Assembly (NCBI GenBank): GCA_020436085.1
Contig: JAGQYM010000011.1
Coordinates: forward strand, 32,665 to 96,664
Source: Cyclobacteriaceae bacterium
GTDB taxonomy: Bacteria > Bacteroidota > Bacteroidia > Cytophagales > Cyclobacteriaceae
Direction of reading: 5' to 3'
DNA length: 64,000 nucleotides
Below are positions 63,254 through 64,000 of this stretch, one piece after another. The position numbers and the translations under genes were made by a program. Position 1 is the stretch's first letter. Each line of letters starts with the position of its first letter. Below the pieces are notes generated by a model that was not told the origin of the DNA, searched no databases, and was given only the letters and a program-made list of their open reading frames with translations.

Positions 63254-64000
63254 TAAAATAGAAAAGATAGATCATTCAGTGATACAACACGGTCCCAACA
63301 ACGACCGCGTGTACCTTATGAAACTCTCAGAGAAAGATACCCCTGAAATCATTGACAAGCTCCATGATCTTTCAGTGATGAAAAGATACACGAAGATATT
63401 TGCCAAGGTGCCCGCAGGCATGATCGATGACTTCATCGACAATGACTTTAAAAAAGAGGCGACCATCCCCGGCTTCTTCAAAGGAAAAGAGTCTGCACAT
63501 TTTATGTCTCGATTTATTGGAGCTGCCAGGTCTTTTATTTCCGCAGCGAAGCGACTTAAAATCAAGAAGACCATTGAGATTGCCATGAAGAAGAAAGAGA
63601 AGGCAAAGTCGCTCGTTAAACCCGATGCGTCATTTCGCGTGTTAGAACCTAGCGATGCCCCTCAACTTGCAAAACTTTACGACAAAACATTTAAGGTCTA
63701 TCCCTTTCCAATTTTTGAACCCGACTATCTCAAACAGACAATGGAAGAGAATATCGAGTACTACGGGGCATTTGAGGATGACAAACTAATTGCGGCCTCA
63801 TCTGCTGAAAAGGATGAAGAAAACAGAAATGCAGAGATGACAGACTTTGCTACACATCCCGATCATCGTGGCCGAAACCTGTCATTCTTCCTGCTGAAAG
63901 AAATGGAAAAAGAGTTGGGAAATCAGGATTTCAAAACCCTCTTCACCATAGCACGCGCAGAGTCAATCGGAATGAACACAACGTTTGCAAGACGCGATTA
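63246..64000 (+). CDS. ablB: AblB-like beta-lysine N6-acetyltransferase, 3' end outside window
   Basis: An open frame from ATG 63246 to the window end, 251 codons without a stop, not closed here. The N-terminal half has VIQHGPNNDRVYLMKLSEKDTPEIIDKLHDLSVMKRYTKIFAKVPAG. The C-terminal half is a GNAT fold, with RVLEPSDAPQLAKLYDKTF and the acetyl-CoA loop HPDHRGRNL, followed by ARAESIGMNTTFAR. This is the AblB/YodP pattern as I know it. The enzyme acetylates the epsilon-amino group of beta-lysine to make the compatible solute. It overlaps the symporter gene by 8 bp. Confidence 0.85.
   Translation, partial: MFDKIEKIDHSVIQHGPNNDRVYLMKLSEKDTPEIIDKLHDLSVMKRYTKIFAKVPAGMIDDFIDNDFKKEATIPGFFKGKESAHFMSRFIGAARSFISAAKRLKIKKTIEIAMKKKEKAKSLVKPDASFRVLEPSDAPQLAKLYDKTFKVYPFPIFEPDYLKQTMEENIEYYGAFEDDKLIAASSAEKDEENRNAEMTDFATHPDHRGRNLSFFLLKEMEKELGNQDFKTLFTIARAESIGMNTTFARRD

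Overview
The window reads as chromosomal DNA of a free-living member of the Bacteroidota, most likely order Cytophagales. Grounds for this are: an ECF sigma / FecR anti-sigma / STN-type TonB receptor operon; a second outer-membrane beta-barrel receptor; a DUF3078 protein; a GH97 glucosidase; a large stand-alone FtsX-type permease; many short lipoproteins; few Shine-Dalgarno sequences; and several promoters of the Bacteroidota type (-7 element TAnnTTTG, with a -33 TTG about 20 nt upstream in the best cases). There is no rRNA, CRISPR array, transposase or prophage. One tRNA-Val (GAC) is present. Gene density is ordinary, and the only gene-free stretch above 300 bp is 43284-43935.

Layout. 1-2077: the end of an FMN reductase gene, a DUF1801 gene whose 3' end is duplicated downstream, and small exported proteins. 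2184-6400: a secreted sulfatase with a C-terminal extension and a GH97 alpha-glucosidase. 6401-12000: the imuA-imuB-dnaE2 SOS mutagenesis cassette behind an AT-rich 18-bp palindrome. 12036-14259: a hypothetical protein and a serine-hydrolase lipoprotein. 14303-20818: a DUF3078 protein, the sigma/FecR/TonB receptor operon and a lipoprotein amidohydrolase. 20953-25843: a CBS-pair protein, a lipoprotein MsrA and a three-gene phosphorelay (PAS-PAS kinase, single receiver, receiver-PAS-kinase). 25844-29945: a leftward operon of two M20 paralogues around a secreted amidohydrolase. 30128-36167: a second serine hydrolase, then a strongly structured leader, then a lactate module (fused FAD/Fe-S dehydrogenase plus LctP permease). 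36271-39217: a lipoprotein and a TPR histidine kinase/NarL-type regulator pair. 39454-43283: an ankyrin protein, an outer-membrane protein and an M14 carboxypeptidase. 43284-43935: a degenerate 21-bp minisatellite. 43936-52098: an FtsX permease, a DinB-like protein, lipoproteins, a TfoX-N protein and an outer-membrane receptor. 52141-57981: a YjdI-like ferredoxin, a TrkH/KtrB channel, a DUF4440 lipoprotein, tRNA-Val, an ABC-F ATPase and an M1 peptidase. 57992-64000: a DUF885 peptidase, then a MarR regulator and a KamA / sodium symporter / AblB-like module for N-epsilon-acetyl-beta-lysine, with a clear promoter and operator. The last gene runs off the window.

The observations most worth following up are the two-module hairpin element at 31276-31445 directly upstream of the lactate genes, the promoter/palindrome arrangement upstream of kamA with a MarR gene beside it, the palindrome controlling the imu cassette, the 21/22-bp minisatellite with an 85-bp higher-order repeat, and two cases where the 3' end of a gene is found a second time as an isolated in-frame vestige (DUF1801 at 837-903, DinB-like near 47903-47935).
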